Below, piece by piece: positions 42,271-51,673 of a stretch of 59,419 nt of DNA (positions are counted from its first letter, which is position 1; every line of letters starts with the position of its first letter). Under the pieces are notes generated by a model that worked only from the letters and a program-made list of their open reading frames with translations, searched no databases and was not told the DNA's origin. The DNA is from Nitrosopumilaceae archaeon (GTDB taxonomy: Archaea; Thermoproteota; Nitrososphaeria; Nitrososphaerales; Nitrosopumilaceae). The translations under genes and the position numbers were made by a program. The stretch spans positions 1-59,419 of the forward strand of contig JASHNR010000019.1 in assembly GCA_030041535.1 (NCBI GenBank), written 5' to 3'.

Positions 42271-42743
42271 AATCACACCCATTATCTAAAAGTGACAGTA
42301 ATGATATTCTTGAAATAATTGCATCCCAGTGGAAAATAGAATTACCAAAACTAAAGACGTTAGTAAAATACGAGATTGATAATGAAACGTCCATAATCAC
42401 AGGCGATGGTTTCATGGCAGTTAAAATTGGCGAAACATATCTTCCATTTCTTTCTGAAACCTCCTTGCTTGAAAAATTTCCAAAAATCATGGTAGACGCC
42501 GGAGCAATAAAGTTTGTATGCAATGGAGCAAACATCATGCGCCCAGGAATCAAAAAATATACTGAATTTCAAAAGGATCAAATCATATGTGTAGCAGAGG
42601 AAACCCATAACAAATTTCTTGCAATAGGAAAATCTCTCATACCCAGCGATGAAATGCCAAACATCACAAAAGGAGAGGTAGTTAAGAATTTACATTATAT
42701 TTCAGACAAATATTGGGAATCTGCAAAAACGATAAAAAAGTAA
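42267..42743 (+). CDS. PUA-domain RNA-binding protein (MCT-1/Tma20-like)
   Basis: A 158-residue protein. The N-terminal half resembles the pre-PUA domain of MCT-1/Tma20 proteins. The C-terminal PUA domain reads IMVDAGAIKFVCNGANIMRPGIKKY, with the typical GA(I/V)xxxxxGAxVMxPGI pattern, then FQKDQIICVAEETHNKFLAIG. Eukaryotic relatives help ribosome recycling and re-initiation, and archaeal ones are likely RNA or tRNA binders. It starts at TTG 42267, inside the hom stop (TTGA overlap). It converges directly on the proteasome gene. Confidence 0.87.
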   Translation: MKSHPLSKSDSNDILEIIASQWKIELPKLKTLVKYEIDNETSIITGDGFMAVKIGETYLPFLSETSLLEKFPKIMVDAGAIKFVCNGANIMRPGIKKYTEFQKDQIICVAEETHNKFLAIGKSLIPSDEMPNITKGEVVKNLHYISDKYWESAKTIKK

Positions 42744-43337
42744 CTAGTTTTCTGTGGACTCTCTTGCCCCATTCTTGTCAATAACTAGTACGTCAATACC
42801 ATCGCCGCTTGCCGCATCTCGCATTATAGCAGACTTGATTGATTTTACTGCAAGTGTTACTGCATCCTTTTCCTTCATCCCTTTTTTGAATTCCTGATCT
42901 AATACTCCCAATGCCATCTCTGCACCTGTACCTACGGCTGCATAATCATCTGGAAGAACGGAACCTAGTGGGTCAAGTGTGTAAATTGCAGCGTCACCAT
43001 TAACACCGCCTACAATTACCTGAGTAAGCAGTGGATAGAATCTCCTTTCATACATGAGAGATGACATCATTTTAGCTACAGAATTTGGCGGAATCTCCCT
43101 TTTGAGTTCCAATTTTCTAATCTTTGTCAGTGCACGCATCTGCATTGCCAAAACCTGCATGTCTGCCACCATTCCCGCACAGCATGCACCTACAAAATCT
43201 GTTATTTTAAAAGTCTTCTTTGTGTTTTTACTTACCACAAAATTTCCATAGGATATCCTTCTCTCGCTTGCTAGCACTATACCTCCGTCGTAGGTTATTC
43301 CAACCGCCGTAGCGCCTGGCATGTACATAAAGGCCAT
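42744..43337 (-). CDS. psmB: Proteasome beta subunit, possibly non-catalytic
   Basis: A 197-residue 20S beta subunit. PGATAVGITYDGGIVLASERR matches the first strands of beta subunits in outline, with Glu25 and Lys41 (KNTKK) equivalent to Glu17 and Lys33 of the Thermoplasma enzyme. Aligning VGIT without a gap puts Ala9 at the position of the catalytic Thr1. Thr10 would then be Thr2. Such ATA(V/I)G subunits probably pair with an active beta subunit encoded elsewhere. The start is ATG 43337, because a CCTTTATTGT box lies about 25 nt upstream. A longer frame to 43394 is less likely. Confidence 0.92.
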   Translation of the reverse strand: MAFMYMPGATAVGITYDGGIVLASERRISYGNFVVSKNTKKTFKITDFVGACCAGMVADMQVLAMQMRALTKIRKLELKREIPPNSVAKMMSSLMYERRFYPLLTQVIVGGVNGDAAIYTLDPLGSVLPDDYAAVGTGAEMALGVLDQEFKKGMKEKDAVTLAVKSIKSAIMRDAASGDGIDVLVIDKNGARESTEN

Positions 43338-43358
43338 AATTGAACTGCCAAATGAGCA

Positions 43359-43368
43359 CAATAAAGGC
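43359..43368 (-). promoter_or_regulatory. TATA-like box of the proteasome beta gene
   Basis: CCTTTATTGT on the reverse strand is centred about 26 nt before ATG 43337, supporting the shorter start and a leaderless mRNA. Confidence 0.45.
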
Positions 43369-43467
43369 CTTTCTCTAAATCGCTTGTGATCCAAATTCTC
43401 TTGCTGCCAGGATCAGGCATTCCTTTAGCCGACATGCAAAAAAATTGCCTGTCCAAGATTTTTACTG

Positions 43468-44814
43468 CTAGGCACTGAATTTTTTTATTATTTTACACAT
43501 ACATTTTGTTGTCTTTTTTAGCAGGTCAATTCTTGCAAATTCATTAGGGGAGTGGATCCTTGCGTAAACATACGTACTTCCAATTGAAATGCACGGGGCC
43601 TTGAGCACTTTGGAAAACGAATGCATTGGTCCAGTCCCAGCAGATGAGACGCTTATTATTGACGTTCCAAAAGATTCGTCTGCTGACTTTTTTACTATCT
43701 TTACAAATGGATCAGATATCGTAGTTCGAGAAGCTGCCTCCCCATGAATCATGTGTATTTTGACATCCCCAAATCCTTTGTCTTTGAGATGTCGTTTTAG
43801 TCTAGATAGTTGCCTTAGAGGATCCATTTTTGGAACAAGTCTAAAATCAATTTTTACTAGAGCCTTTGATGGTAAAACTGTTTTTGCTCCAGGTCCTTCC
43901 CATCCAGATGAAAATCCTGCTATGTTGCAAGTAGGATTACCTACCACTGCCTTTTGTATGTCTATTCCTTTTTTATTTCCCACAAATCTTTTTATACCAT
44001 ATTCTCTTTTGAACGATTTTTCATCAAACGGTTCACTGGCAATTACACCAAGTTCTTCTTTTGTAAAATTATCAACTTCTCTATACCAATCTTTAATGAG
44101 AATTAATCCATTTTTGTCACGCAGCGTTTTTAGCGCTTCGATCAATCTCCAAGCCGGATTTTCAATTAAGACCGCCAGGCTAGAATGAGCATCACGAATA
44201 GATTCCTGCACAGAGAGCTCGACGTACAACAAGCCTTTCATGCCGAGGCTGATTATAGGTCTGTTCTTTTCATCAACATATCCAAATTCCCAGATTATGC
44301 CATCACATGACAACTTCTTTTGGTATCTTTTCAGATATTCTTCAACATGCATGCTACCAATCTCTTCTTCGCCTTCAACTAGAAATTTTATGTTGCATGG
44401 TACATCGCCTGTTGTTTTTATAAACGCCTCAACTGCTTTGATTCGAGTGATTAGTTCTCCCTTATCGTCAGTCGAGCCACGACCATAGATTTTGTTTCCT
44501 CGCATCTTACCGCTAAACGGCTTATCGTTCCATAATTCAAGAGGCTCTTCGGGTTGAACATCATAATGGTTGTAAAACAGGATTGTTTTGTGTGGGTTTT
44601 TCTTCGACCTGACTTCTCCATAAACTACAGGCGGGACGTTTTTACCCAGCCTTAGTGTTTCTGCTTTGATTCCAGAGCGATTCATTATTCTAACCACTAG
44701 TCTTGCACATTCTTCCAATCCAAGATTTTTTGCAGATATACTTGGTTGTTGAATTAATTTCTGCAAATCAGAAATTAATGCCGGCATGTTTTTGTCTACA
44801 TATTGTTCCTGCAC
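43468..44814 (-). CDS. M20 family metallopeptidase (dipeptidase/ArgE-DapE type)
   Basis: A 448-residue zinc hydrolase. The metal ligands are in FYNHYDVQP (His, Asp bridge), RGSTDDKGELITRI, and VEGEEEIGS (catalytic Glu pair). A dimerisation/lid domain with GNPTCNIAGFSSGWEGPGAK follows, and HSPNEFARID carries the last His ligand. This pattern is that of carboxypeptidase/dipeptidase members acting on short peptides. It lies six bases downstream of the NAD(P)HX dehydratase gene in the same transcript. Confidence 0.9.
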   Translation of the reverse strand: MQEQYVDKNMPALISDLQKLIQQPSISAKNLGLEECARLVVRIMNRSGIKAETLRLGKNVPPVVYGEVRSKKNPHKTILFYNHYDVQPEEPLELWNDKPFSGKMRGNKIYGRGSTDDKGELITRIKAVEAFIKTTGDVPCNIKFLVEGEEEIGSMHVEEYLKRYQKKLSCDGIIWEFGYVDEKNRPIISLGMKGLLYVELSVQESIRDAHSSLAVLIENPAWRLIEALKTLRDKNGLILIKDWYREVDNFTKEELGVIASEPFDEKSFKREYGIKRFVGNKKGIDIQKAVVGNPTCNIAGFSSGWEGPGAKTVLPSKALVKIDFRLVPKMDPLRQLSRLKRHLKDKGFGDVKIHMIHGEAASRTTISDPFVKIVKKSADESFGTSIISVSSAGTGPMHSFSKVLKAPCISIGSTYVYARIHSPNEFARIDLLKKTTKCMCKIIKKFSA

Positions 44815-44820
44815 ACAAAA

Positions 44821-45684
44821 TCACTTTATCCTATCAAATGATTTCATTGCTATCGGAATAAAATCCAAGATGTCTGTTGCCACAATGTGGAAACCATTTT
44901 TCTTTTGTGCCAGTGCACCTGCTTTTCCATTTATGAACACAGCGCTAGATGCAGCCTCTACAGGTTTCCTATTCTTTGATAGCATTGCAGCTACTATCCC
45001 AGAGAGAACATCCCCCGTACCGCCCACAGTCATTGATGCCAAGTTCTTTGGATTAAGGAATGTTTGTGTCCCGTCTGAAACAATGTCAGTTGGTCCCTTT
45101 AGTAGTACGGTTATACCATTGTCTTTTGCATGTTTTTGCACCATTGTTGTCCTCTGCTTTACATTATCAGGAGGAGCCTCCCCAAACAATCTTTTGAATT
45201 CTCCAGCATGCGGAGTAACTACAACTTTTTTGTCTTTAATTTCAGGAAGAATTTCAGGCATAAGTGCGCTTGCGTCAAGAGACAGCATAACTGCTCTGTC
45301 AAGTAGATCTTTTACCAGCATCTTTAATGCCTCTCTATCCTGTATTCCAAGTCCCATGCCAATAGTTGCAGAATCAAGTTCCTTTGGAATTATTCCAACC
45401 AATTTTCTGGCTGCTCCTCTTGTAAGCTTGACGTCAACCAGTGGAATCACAATAAGATTTGGCGAATATGCTCTTGTGGATGCCACATGTGTTTTAGGCA
45501 CACATGTGTAAACTAGATCAGTCCCTGCTCGAAGTGCTGCCAGTGATGAAAGAATTGGAGCACCGTGATACAGATAACTTCCTCCAATAACTAACACTTT
45601 TCCGTTTTCTCCCTTTCTTGACAAAGATTTTCTTGGAGGAATAAAATTTTTGACAATCGTAGCCTGCAGAATTTTGGCCAACAA
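44821..45684 (-). CDS. nnrD: ADP-dependent NAD(P)H-hydrate dehydratase
   Basis: A 287-residue ribokinase-like repair enzyme that converts damaged NAD(P)HX back to NAD(P)H using ADP. Diagnostic segments are KVLVIGGSYLYHGAPILSSL, VVTPHAGEFKRLFG, and the anion-hole GGTGDVLSGIVAAML. The NnrE epimerase domain often fused in front is absent, so that partner would be a separate gene. It lies five bases after the tRNA methyltransferase gene and six before the peptidase, in one operon. Confidence 0.93.
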   Translation of the reverse strand: MLAKILQATIVKNFIPPRKSLSRKGENGKVLVIGGSYLYHGAPILSSLAALRAGTDLVYTCVPKTHVASTRAYSPNLIVIPLVDVKLTRGAARKLVGIIPKELDSATIGMGLGIQDREALKMLVKDLLDRAVMLSLDASALMPEILPEIKDKKVVVTPHAGEFKRLFGEAPPDNVKQRTTMVQKHAKDNGITVLLKGPTDIVSDGTQTFLNPKNLASMTVGGTGDVLSGIVAAMLSKNRKPVEAASSAVFINGKAGALAQKKNGFHIVATDILDFIPIAMKSFDRIK

Positions 45685-45689
45685 ATGTC

Positions 45690-46571
45690 CTATTTTTTCA
45701 CGCCGGATAAACCTTCGTCTTCAGATTCTTCCACAGACTCTTCATCAGGTGCATCGTTAGATTCTATACGAGGTATTACTCTTCTAAGATCTTTTGGAGT
45801 AGTGACTTTACGAGCAAATGCGACGTATGTAGTGTGTCCAATACCTCTGAAAGAATGTCGTGTCTTGCCTTCTCTGGCTTCTATTGTTCGCACAATCTGT
45901 TCAGTAAACTCTAAATCAAAAAAGTCATTTTCCCGCAATGCTGATGCAAGTTTTTCAAGTTGATTCATTGTGGGGCATATTGCTACAAAATATCCACTGC
46001 CTTTGAGCATCTTTCTTGCTTGTGGAACTACAGTCCATGGATCCCCCAAGTCCACTACAACCATATCTACATCTGTTTGTGGTACTTTCTTGATGTTTTT
46101 GACATCCAATTTTTCCATTGTAACATATTTTGAGATTCCGGCTTTTTCGATGTTTTTCCTTGCTATTGCCATAAAGTTTTCATCTACATCATATGTGTAC
46201 ACATGACCACGTGGTTTTGCTATACTGGCAAGAAAAGTAGTCAGTGAACCACTCCCGGTTCCAATTTCAACAATTGACTGTCCGCTTTGCAATCCTGTTC
46301 GTGCAGCAATGTAACCTAGATCTTTTGGATAAACTATCTGAGTGCTGCGCTGACTTTTCATGACATAGTCATATACTGTTGGCTCTAAAAGGTAAATTAT
46401 TTTTCCTTTATTGGTCTTGATTGCACTTCCGTATTCTTTACCTATCACTTTTTTATGATCAATAATTCCAACATGAGTATGGAATTGTTGTTTACGCGAC
46501 ACTTTCATCAGCCATTTCTTTGAATCATCATAAAAAAACAACACATTGTTGTTCTGTTTTATTTTCTTCAC
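45690..46571 (-). CDS. trmI: tRNA (adenine-N1)-methyltransferase TrmI
   Basis: A 293-residue AdoMet methyltransferase of the TrmI family, which in archaea makes m1A57/m1A58 in the T-loop of tRNA. An N-terminal beta domain precedes the core with IVEIGTGSGSLTTFLA (AdoMet loop), VYTYDVDENFMAIARKNI, and DMVVVDLGDPW with the catalytic Asp. The C-terminal SFRGIGHTTYVAFAR is family-typical. About 35 extra acidic residues follow (DEESVEESEDEG), a tail most members lack. It starts an operon with nnrD and the M20 peptidase. Confidence 0.93.
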   Translation of the reverse strand: MKKIKQNNNVLFFYDDSKKWLMKVSRKQQFHTHVGIIDHKKVIGKEYGSAIKTNKGKIIYLLEPTVYDYVMKSQRSTQIVYPKDLGYIAARTGLQSGQSIVEIGTGSGSLTTFLASIAKPRGHVYTYDVDENFMAIARKNIEKAGISKYVTMEKLDVKNIKKVPQTDVDMVVVDLGDPWTVVPQARKMLKGSGYFVAICPTMNQLEKLASALRENDFFDLEFTEQIVRTIEAREGKTRHSFRGIGHTTYVAFARKVTTPKDLRRVIPRIESNDAPDEESVEESEDEGLSGVKK

Positions 46572-46624
46572 AACTAGACCTTATTCCATATGGATAATAG
46601 TATTTCCAAACTTCTGGGCTAGAA

Positions 46625-48511
46625 TTACATCCTATACGGAGCATCGATACCCAACAAAGAAAGTGCTTTGACTAGAGTTTCTTTGAACGACCATACAAGA
46701 CAAAGCCTTGCGTTTATCATTTCAGGAGATTCTGCAGTCAATACTTTGACGTGTTCATAAAATGAATTGAAATATACTGCAAGGTCATAACAATATCTGG
46801 CAATTAGTTTAGGAGATAGGTTCTTTGCAGAGTCTTCTACCTGTATGTCAAATTTGCCAATTATTTTTACCAAGTTTTTCTCATATGAGGTATTCAAATC
46901 ATTAAAAGAGACATCAAATGCAGGCGTTTTGTCAGATTTTTCAAGAATTCTTACAGATCTTGCGTATGCATATTGTATGTATGGCCCCGTGTCTCCTTCA
47001 AGACTTAGCGATTCGGTCATATCAAAGGTGATTATTTTATCAAGATCTTGTTTTATCATGGCATAACGTAGAGCACCAACTGCAACCTGTTCTGCAATTT
47101 TTATAAGAAGCGCATCATCAAGATCTGGATTTCGTTTCTTTACTTCATCATATGTTTTTTTACCAAGTATGTCCAAAACAGAATCGGCGTTAACATAGAT
47201 TCCCTTTCTGCCCGACATCTGGACAGACTTACCTTCAGTTTCAAGATTAAGATTTTTTGCAGTGTCTGAACTCAAAGTTACAGACTCATAACCAAGATGC
47301 ACGTATGACTTTCCCTTTGATTTGAAATCTTCTATTATTTTTGTAATAATTTTTTGCAATCTTGATTGTCTTGAATCAATAACTGTGATTACGGTATCGC
47401 CGGTGAAATTCAGTTTTGTTTCAGTATTTTCAAGAGTGGTCTCCCAAAGTATTCTGCCGTTTTTCTGTACAGTGTACTGCTTATAGTAGAAGGGATCTTC
47501 CAAGATTCCCAGCTTCCACGTAGCATACGGAATATCTTTTGCAATATACGTAGCAACACCGTTACTTCTAATCAAAATCTTATCTTCTTCTGTTTCTGAA
47601 TCAGATTTTATTACCCAGCAACCAGCATTTTTTCCTTCGCTTTCAAGATATATCAATCCCATGGATTTCATTTTCTCAAGAACTACATTCCATAACCTAG
47701 AGCGAACTATCTGTGATTCAAAATTTAGGCAGTCATATGTCACTCCAAGTCGCCAACAAGTCTTGAGTTGTTCTTCAAGAACTCTTCGAGTTATCTCATC
47801 ACCAAATTTTGCAACCTCAGAGTTTCCTTCTTCAAGTTCTTTGAGAACCATAGTCCTTTTTTCTGCAAGAATGGGTTCTTTCCCATATCTTTCAGTAATG
47901 TTCACATATACAGTATCACCACAATAATGATCAAATTTCTGATTCTGAGGCGGCTTGCTATCAAAACCACCGTACTTGAATCCAATGACTATATCTGCCA
48001 CCTGAAGCCCAGAATCGTCTACGTAGTTTAAAATCCTAACATCATAACAGGCTTTGTGTAGAATTCTTGCCATGGTGTCTCCAATTACGATGTTTCTCAC
48101 ATGCCCAATATGCAATGCCTTGTTTGGGTTAACACTTGTATGCTCTACTACAATCTTTGAATTCTGTCCAAGATCAAACTTTCCATAATCTTGTCTTACT
48201 GATGATTGCATGACAGATTCAATGAAAGCGGAATGATTTGCAACAAAGTTAAGATATCCTGATGCATGCACGTTTACTTCGGATACGAATACACGCTTGC
48301 GTTTTTGATATTCATTTGCGATAATCTCTGCTATTTCCGATGGTCTTTTTTTGATGGGTTTTGCCAGTAGAAATCCAATATTACAGCTTACATCCCCAAA
48401 TTCTGGTTTAGCTGCCTCTGATACATCAAACTCTACTATTGGATAACCTAGATCGTTTGAGATTTTTTTTATGTTAGATCGAATTTCATCGAAAAGAAGT
48501 CGTAGTGTCAT
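46625..48511 (-). CDS. argS: Arginyl-tRNA synthetase
   Basis: A 628-residue class I synthetase. HIGH is in NPNKALHIGHVRNIV, the QMSGRKG segment replaces canonical KMSKS as in many ArgRS, and the N-terminal Add1 domain and the C-terminal DALR anticodon-binding domain are present, ending in LSLLGIDAPYRM. Two KYGG/YVNITERYG inserts are ordinary. It lies four bases after the phosphoglycolate phosphatase gene, so the two are co-transcribed. Confidence 0.96.
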   Translation of the reverse strand: MTLRLLFDEIRSNIKKISNDLGYPIVEFDVSEAAKPEFGDVSCNIGFLLAKPIKKRPSEIAEIIANEYQKRKRVFVSEVNVHASGYLNFVANHSAFIESVMQSSVRQDYGKFDLGQNSKIVVEHTSVNPNKALHIGHVRNIVIGDTMARILHKACYDVRILNYVDDSGLQVADIVIGFKYGGFDSKPPQNQKFDHYCGDTVYVNITERYGKEPILAEKRTMVLKELEEGNSEVAKFGDEITRRVLEEQLKTCWRLGVTYDCLNFESQIVRSRLWNVVLEKMKSMGLIYLESEGKNAGCWVIKSDSETEEDKILIRSNGVATYIAKDIPYATWKLGILEDPFYYKQYTVQKNGRILWETTLENTETKLNFTGDTVITVIDSRQSRLQKIITKIIEDFKSKGKSYVHLGYESVTLSSDTAKNLNLETEGKSVQMSGRKGIYVNADSVLDILGKKTYDEVKKRNPDLDDALLIKIAEQVAVGALRYAMIKQDLDKIITFDMTESLSLEGDTGPYIQYAYARSVRILEKSDKTPAFDVSFNDLNTSYEKNLVKIIGKFDIQVEDSAKNLSPKLIARYCYDLAVYFNSFYEHVKVLTAESPEMINARLCLVWSFKETLVKALSLLGIDAPYRM

Positions 48512-48515
48512 GATA

Positions 48516-49211
48516 TCATTTCACTAAAAGTTTTAGTTCAATCTTTTCAAGCGCTTCTATTATTCCGTCTCCTGCATGACCTTGAACTGTAATTGTAGCA
48601 TGAGATTTTACATCATCAGTGGCATTTCCTAATGCCACGCTTACGTCAGCTAGTCCAAAAAGAGGCACATCTGTTTCGCTGTCACCTATTGCGATAACAT
48701 CTTGCTTGGTAGCTGAGAACATCTTCATAACTTCAAGAAATCCATTTGCCTTGTTAACCCCTTTTGAGTTAACATGATAAGCATACATGCTATCAGATAA
48801 CTGCACATTAAAATTATTTTCAGTTAGAATCTTTTTTCCCAGATTGACATCAAAATTTCTTTCAAGAACCACCTCAGTAATACGCGGAAAAACAGGTTTT
48901 TCAATTGCCTCAGGAATCTGTGTTTTAATGAATTGAAACGCCTTCAGGCACTCTTGTTTGTTTCCAATCAACCTGTGTTCATCTGGTCCAGAGGTAATAA
49001 TTCCGCCATTCTCTCCTACTGCTATCCTTGTCGTACCACCAAATACTGATAGGACATAGGCCTCAATAGATGATCTTCCTGTCACGTAGATTACTTTATG
49101 GCCAAGTTTTACTAAATAGCGCAGAGCTGCAAGTGCGTCAAGATCAACTCGCCCTCCCTTGTTATCTGTAATGGTACCATCTATATCCACTGCATATATC
49201 TTGGGTTTCAA
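48516..49211 (-). CDS. pgp: Archaeal phosphoglycolate phosphatase (HAD, Cof-type)
   Basis: A 231-residue HAD phosphatase of the TA0175 type. Motif I is AVDIDGTITDNKG with both Asp, motif II VIYVTGRSS, and motif IV IAIGDSETDVPLF. A type IIB cap lies between. It hydrolyses 2-phosphoglycolate and similar sugar phosphates. This fits salvage of DNA-repair or oxygenation products. It is upstream of argS with four bases between. Confidence 0.9.
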   Translation of the reverse strand: MKPKIYAVDIDGTITDNKGGRVDLDALAALRYLVKLGHKVIYVTGRSSIEAYVLSVFGGTTRIAVGENGGIITSGPDEHRLIGNKQECLKAFQFIKTQIPEAIEKPVFPRITEVVLERNFDVNLGKKILTENNFNVQLSDSMYAYHVNSKGVNKANGFLEVMKMFSATKQDVIAIGDSETDVPLFGLADVSVALGNATDDVKSHATITVQGHAGDGIIEALEKIELKLLVK

Positions 49212-49284
49212 TCAAATCACATAATGATTCCCGGGCATAATAACTGTAATAGACAATCTGTTCTATCATGTTATCTGCAAAGTA

Positions 49285-49602
49285 TCATGGAGTCTTTCCC
49301 TTGAATTGGAAAAATACTTCTTTTCTTGTTCCTTCCTGATCCCACGCCGCAACTTTGTATCTGCCAGAAATTTTCCATTGTTTTGTATCAAACTTTAGTA
49401 CAGTAGAATAAGTTCCCTTTTGAGAATTAATGTACTGATCTGCACTAAAAACTTCCTTCTCTGACGGATCTAAAACTGTCACATGGACTGTCTGTTTAGG
49501 ATTAAGTGTCTCGTAATCTACTTTTAATTTCATATATTCACCTTCATTGTAGATCGGTTTGTCTATATTTAACGTAATTTTATTAGTCGTGATTTGAATC
49601 AT
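49285..49602 (-). CDS. Small beta-sandwich hypothetical protein
   Basis: A 105-residue protein with no signal peptide. It reads like one Ig/MG2-type beta-sandwich: KITLNIDKPIYNEGEYMKLK, VHVTVLDPSEKEVF, then YSTVLKFDTKQWKISGRYKV and AAWDQEGTRKEVFF. MG2 domains occur in macroglobulins and S-layer-associated proteins, but this one is isolated and apparently cytoplasmic. Function unknown. Confidence 0.65.
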   Translation of the reverse strand: MIQITTNKITLNIDKPIYNEGEYMKLKVDYETLNPKQTVHVTVLDPSEKEVFSADQYINSQKGTYSTVLKFDTKQWKISGRYKVAAWDQEGTRKEVFFQFKGKTP

Positions 49603-49690
49603 TTATTGTCAGAATTTAAAATTATGCACTCCTGTGTAAAGATAGATTTTGATAGCGTTAGCTAAAATATTCATGCCTGGTTGCTAACTT

Positions 49691-49936
49691 GTGACCAGAA
49701 AAGGATCAGTAGCTGAAATTTTCAGCAAGGCACTACATTACGACAACCCAGACCTCTATTTTGTCGGCTATATTGATTTCAACACAATTAAGGAAACTAC
49801 GTTAACAGAATTTCTCGAGATTTCTGAGAACTTTGAGACAATACCTGCTACAAGGATCTTCTACATAAAGAAAGGAGATATGATGCTATACCATAAATCA
49901 AATAATAAAAGATCCAAGCCTTCAGAATGTTTTTGA
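49691..49936 (+). CDS. Small protein resembling DUF504 (UPF0248)
   Basis: An 81-residue GTG-start protein. FVGYIDFNTIKETTLTEFLE and ETIPATRIFYIKKGDMMLYH resemble the DUF504 pattern, in which a strand is followed by IPxHRI and a Lys/Arg-Gly-Asp turn. Some DUF504 proteins are tied to RNA repair or tRNA-modifying enzymes. The match is by eye, and the His of IPxHR is Thr here, so the family call is provisional. Confidence 0.6.
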   Translation: MTRKGSVAEIFSKALHYDNPDLYFVGYIDFNTIKETTLTEFLEISENFETIPATRIFYIKKGDMMLYHKSNNKRSKPSECF

Positions 49937-49975
49937 GCATTTAGTTATAATATGTGAGAAAATCACCCTAGGATT

Positions 49976-50473
49976 GTGCTAATTGATTTTTTAAAACCAA
50001 TACTTGAGAATCCGTTCTTTGTAAAGTATGGATTGATTGGTCTTTTTCTAAACTGTATTTTTGCTTCAATTATTCCATTCCCAATAGTGATAACATCGAC
50101 TGCACTACTTCTAGACGGTCAAAGTGCTGTATCTGTGTTTGTTACAATGGCCATTGGATCGATTGGAGGAGGAATTGTAACTTATTTCATAGGGTATGAT
50201 GGAAAAAAGATGTACAAATTGCTGAGAAAAACCCATAGCGAAGAGGATTATAAGAAAAGTTTTGAACGGTTAAACAGACATGGTTGGAGTATAATCTTTG
50301 CTTTAAGTTTAGTACCCATACTGACAGAGATTGTCACAATAATAGCAGGAGTGAAAAGATACAATTTCAAGAAATTTCTCATATCTATGAGCATAGCAAG
50401 GACAACAAGTGCATTTGCTTCAGTTTATTTTGGAAACATGTTTGTTCATTATTTTAATTCATTCAAACTTTAA
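49976..50473 (+). CDS. VTT/DedA-like membrane protein
   Basis: A 165-residue membrane protein beginning with GTG. It has four to five hydrophobic segments, with the VTT features FASIIPFPIVITSTALLL (re-entrant loop with Pro) and GSIGGGIVTYFIGYDGKK (glycine-rich second loop). VTT proteins move lipids or lipid carriers across membranes. It is shorter than typical DedA (200 residues) but resembles the short archaeal type. No partner is evident. Confidence 0.78.
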   Translation: MLIDFLKPILENPFFVKYGLIGLFLNCIFASIIPFPIVITSTALLLDGQSAVSVFVTMAIGSIGGGIVTYFIGYDGKKMYKLLRKTHSEEDYKKSFERLNRHGWSIIFALSLVPILTEIVTIIAGVKRYNFKKFLISMSIARTTSAFASVYFGNMFVHYFNSFKL

Positions 50474-50538
50474 CTAGGAAACAGCAAGTCAAATCGAATT
50501 AGAAAGATTTTATTCAGTATGAAAGCCAAATAAGATAG

Positions 50539-51639
50539 ATGGGAGTACCAGAGAAGATTCAGGCCATAAAAGATGAGATGGCCAAAACTCAGATCAACAA
50601 GGCTACGGAACATCACGTAGGTCTGCTAAAGGCAAAGCTTGCCAAATTAAAAAGAGAAGAAGAGGAAAGAAAATCAAAAAGTTCAGGCAGTTCAATTGGT
50701 TTTGATGTAAAAAGAACAGGAGATGCAACGGTTGTGTTCATCGGACTTCCAAGTGTTGGAAAATCTACTTTACTTAACAGGCTTACCGGTGCAAAGTCAG
50801 CTGTTGGCGCATTTCAATTTACAACTACGACAGTGGTTCCAGGAATGATGGAATACCGCGGTGCCAAAATTCAAGTTCTTGACTTGCCAGGAATAATCAA
50901 AGGAGCATCCACAGGAAAGGGACTTGGCAAAAGAGTTCTTTCAGTTGCAAAGAGTGCAGATTTGGTGCTAATCATATTAGATGTATTCCAGCCCTATCAT
51001 GAGGAAGTAATTAGAACCGAGCTTGGAAACATAGGAATCAGGTTAGATCAAAAACCTCCCAACATAGTCATAGAAAAAACAGGTGATGGCGGATTAGCAG
51101 TAAGCCAACAGGTTCCAATGACTAAGATGCCGGTGAACTTACTCAAAGATATTTTACGAGTATACGGGATAAATAATGCGCGTGTTTTGATAAGAGAGGA
51201 TATCGATTCTGAACAATTAATTGATTATGTATCAGGTAACAAGTTTTATGTCGAATCTTTGACTGTGATGAACAAAATAGATTTGGTAAACCAAGGATTT
51301 CTAAATGAATTACAAGAAAAAGTAAAATCAAAAATCATCCCCATATCAGCTGATGCTGACGTTAACATAGCTGCGCTCAGAGATGCAATTTATGAGTATC
51401 TGGATTTTATCAGAATTTACATGAGACCGAAAGGTGGCGAGACAGATTACAAAGAACCACTCATCATCAGGCGTAGCTCGACTGTTTTAGACGTGTGTAA
51501 CAAATTACACAGAGATTTAAAAAAAGACTTTAGATATGCGTTAGTATGGGGCAAGAGCGTCAAGTTTGGCGGGCAGAGAGCGGGTTTAAGTCACATATTA
51601 GAAGATGAAGATGTGCTCACTATAGTAAAAAGCAAATAG
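50539..51639 (+). CDS. DRG-family GTP-binding protein
   Basis: A 366-residue GTPase of the developmentally regulated GTP-binding (DRG) type found in archaea and eukaryotes. A basic coiled N-terminus precedes G1 GLPSVGKST at 69-77, the DRG switch FQFTTTTVVPG, G3 DLPGIIKGASTGKGLG, G4 NKIDL, and a C-terminal TGS domain. DRG proteins interact with ribosomes and translation factors. Eukaryotic DRGs need a DFRP partner, which is not visible here. The start ATG is 50539. Confidence 0.93.
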   Translation: MGVPEKIQAIKDEMAKTQINKATEHHVGLLKAKLAKLKREEEERKSKSSGSSIGFDVKRTGDATVVFIGLPSVGKSTLLNRLTGAKSAVGAFQFTTTTVVPGMMEYRGAKIQVLDLPGIIKGASTGKGLGKRVLSVAKSADLVLIILDVFQPYHEEVIRTELGNIGIRLDQKPPNIVIEKTGDGGLAVSQQVPMTKMPVNLLKDILRVYGINNARVLIREDIDSEQLIDYVSGNKFYVESLTVMNKIDLVNQGFLNELQEKVKSKIIPISADADVNIAALRDAIYEYLDFIRIYMRPKGGETDYKEPLIIRRSSTVLDVCNKLHRDLKKDFRYALVWGKSVKFGGQRAGLSHILEDEDVLTIVKSK

Positions 51640-51673
51640 TAACAACTAATTTAACAGACAAGTCTTATGATCC

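Noticed and set aside
44786-45511. 241-codon plus-strand frame opposite nnrD
   Set aside because: Ser/Phe/Leu-rich shadow of a well-supported gene on the other strand.
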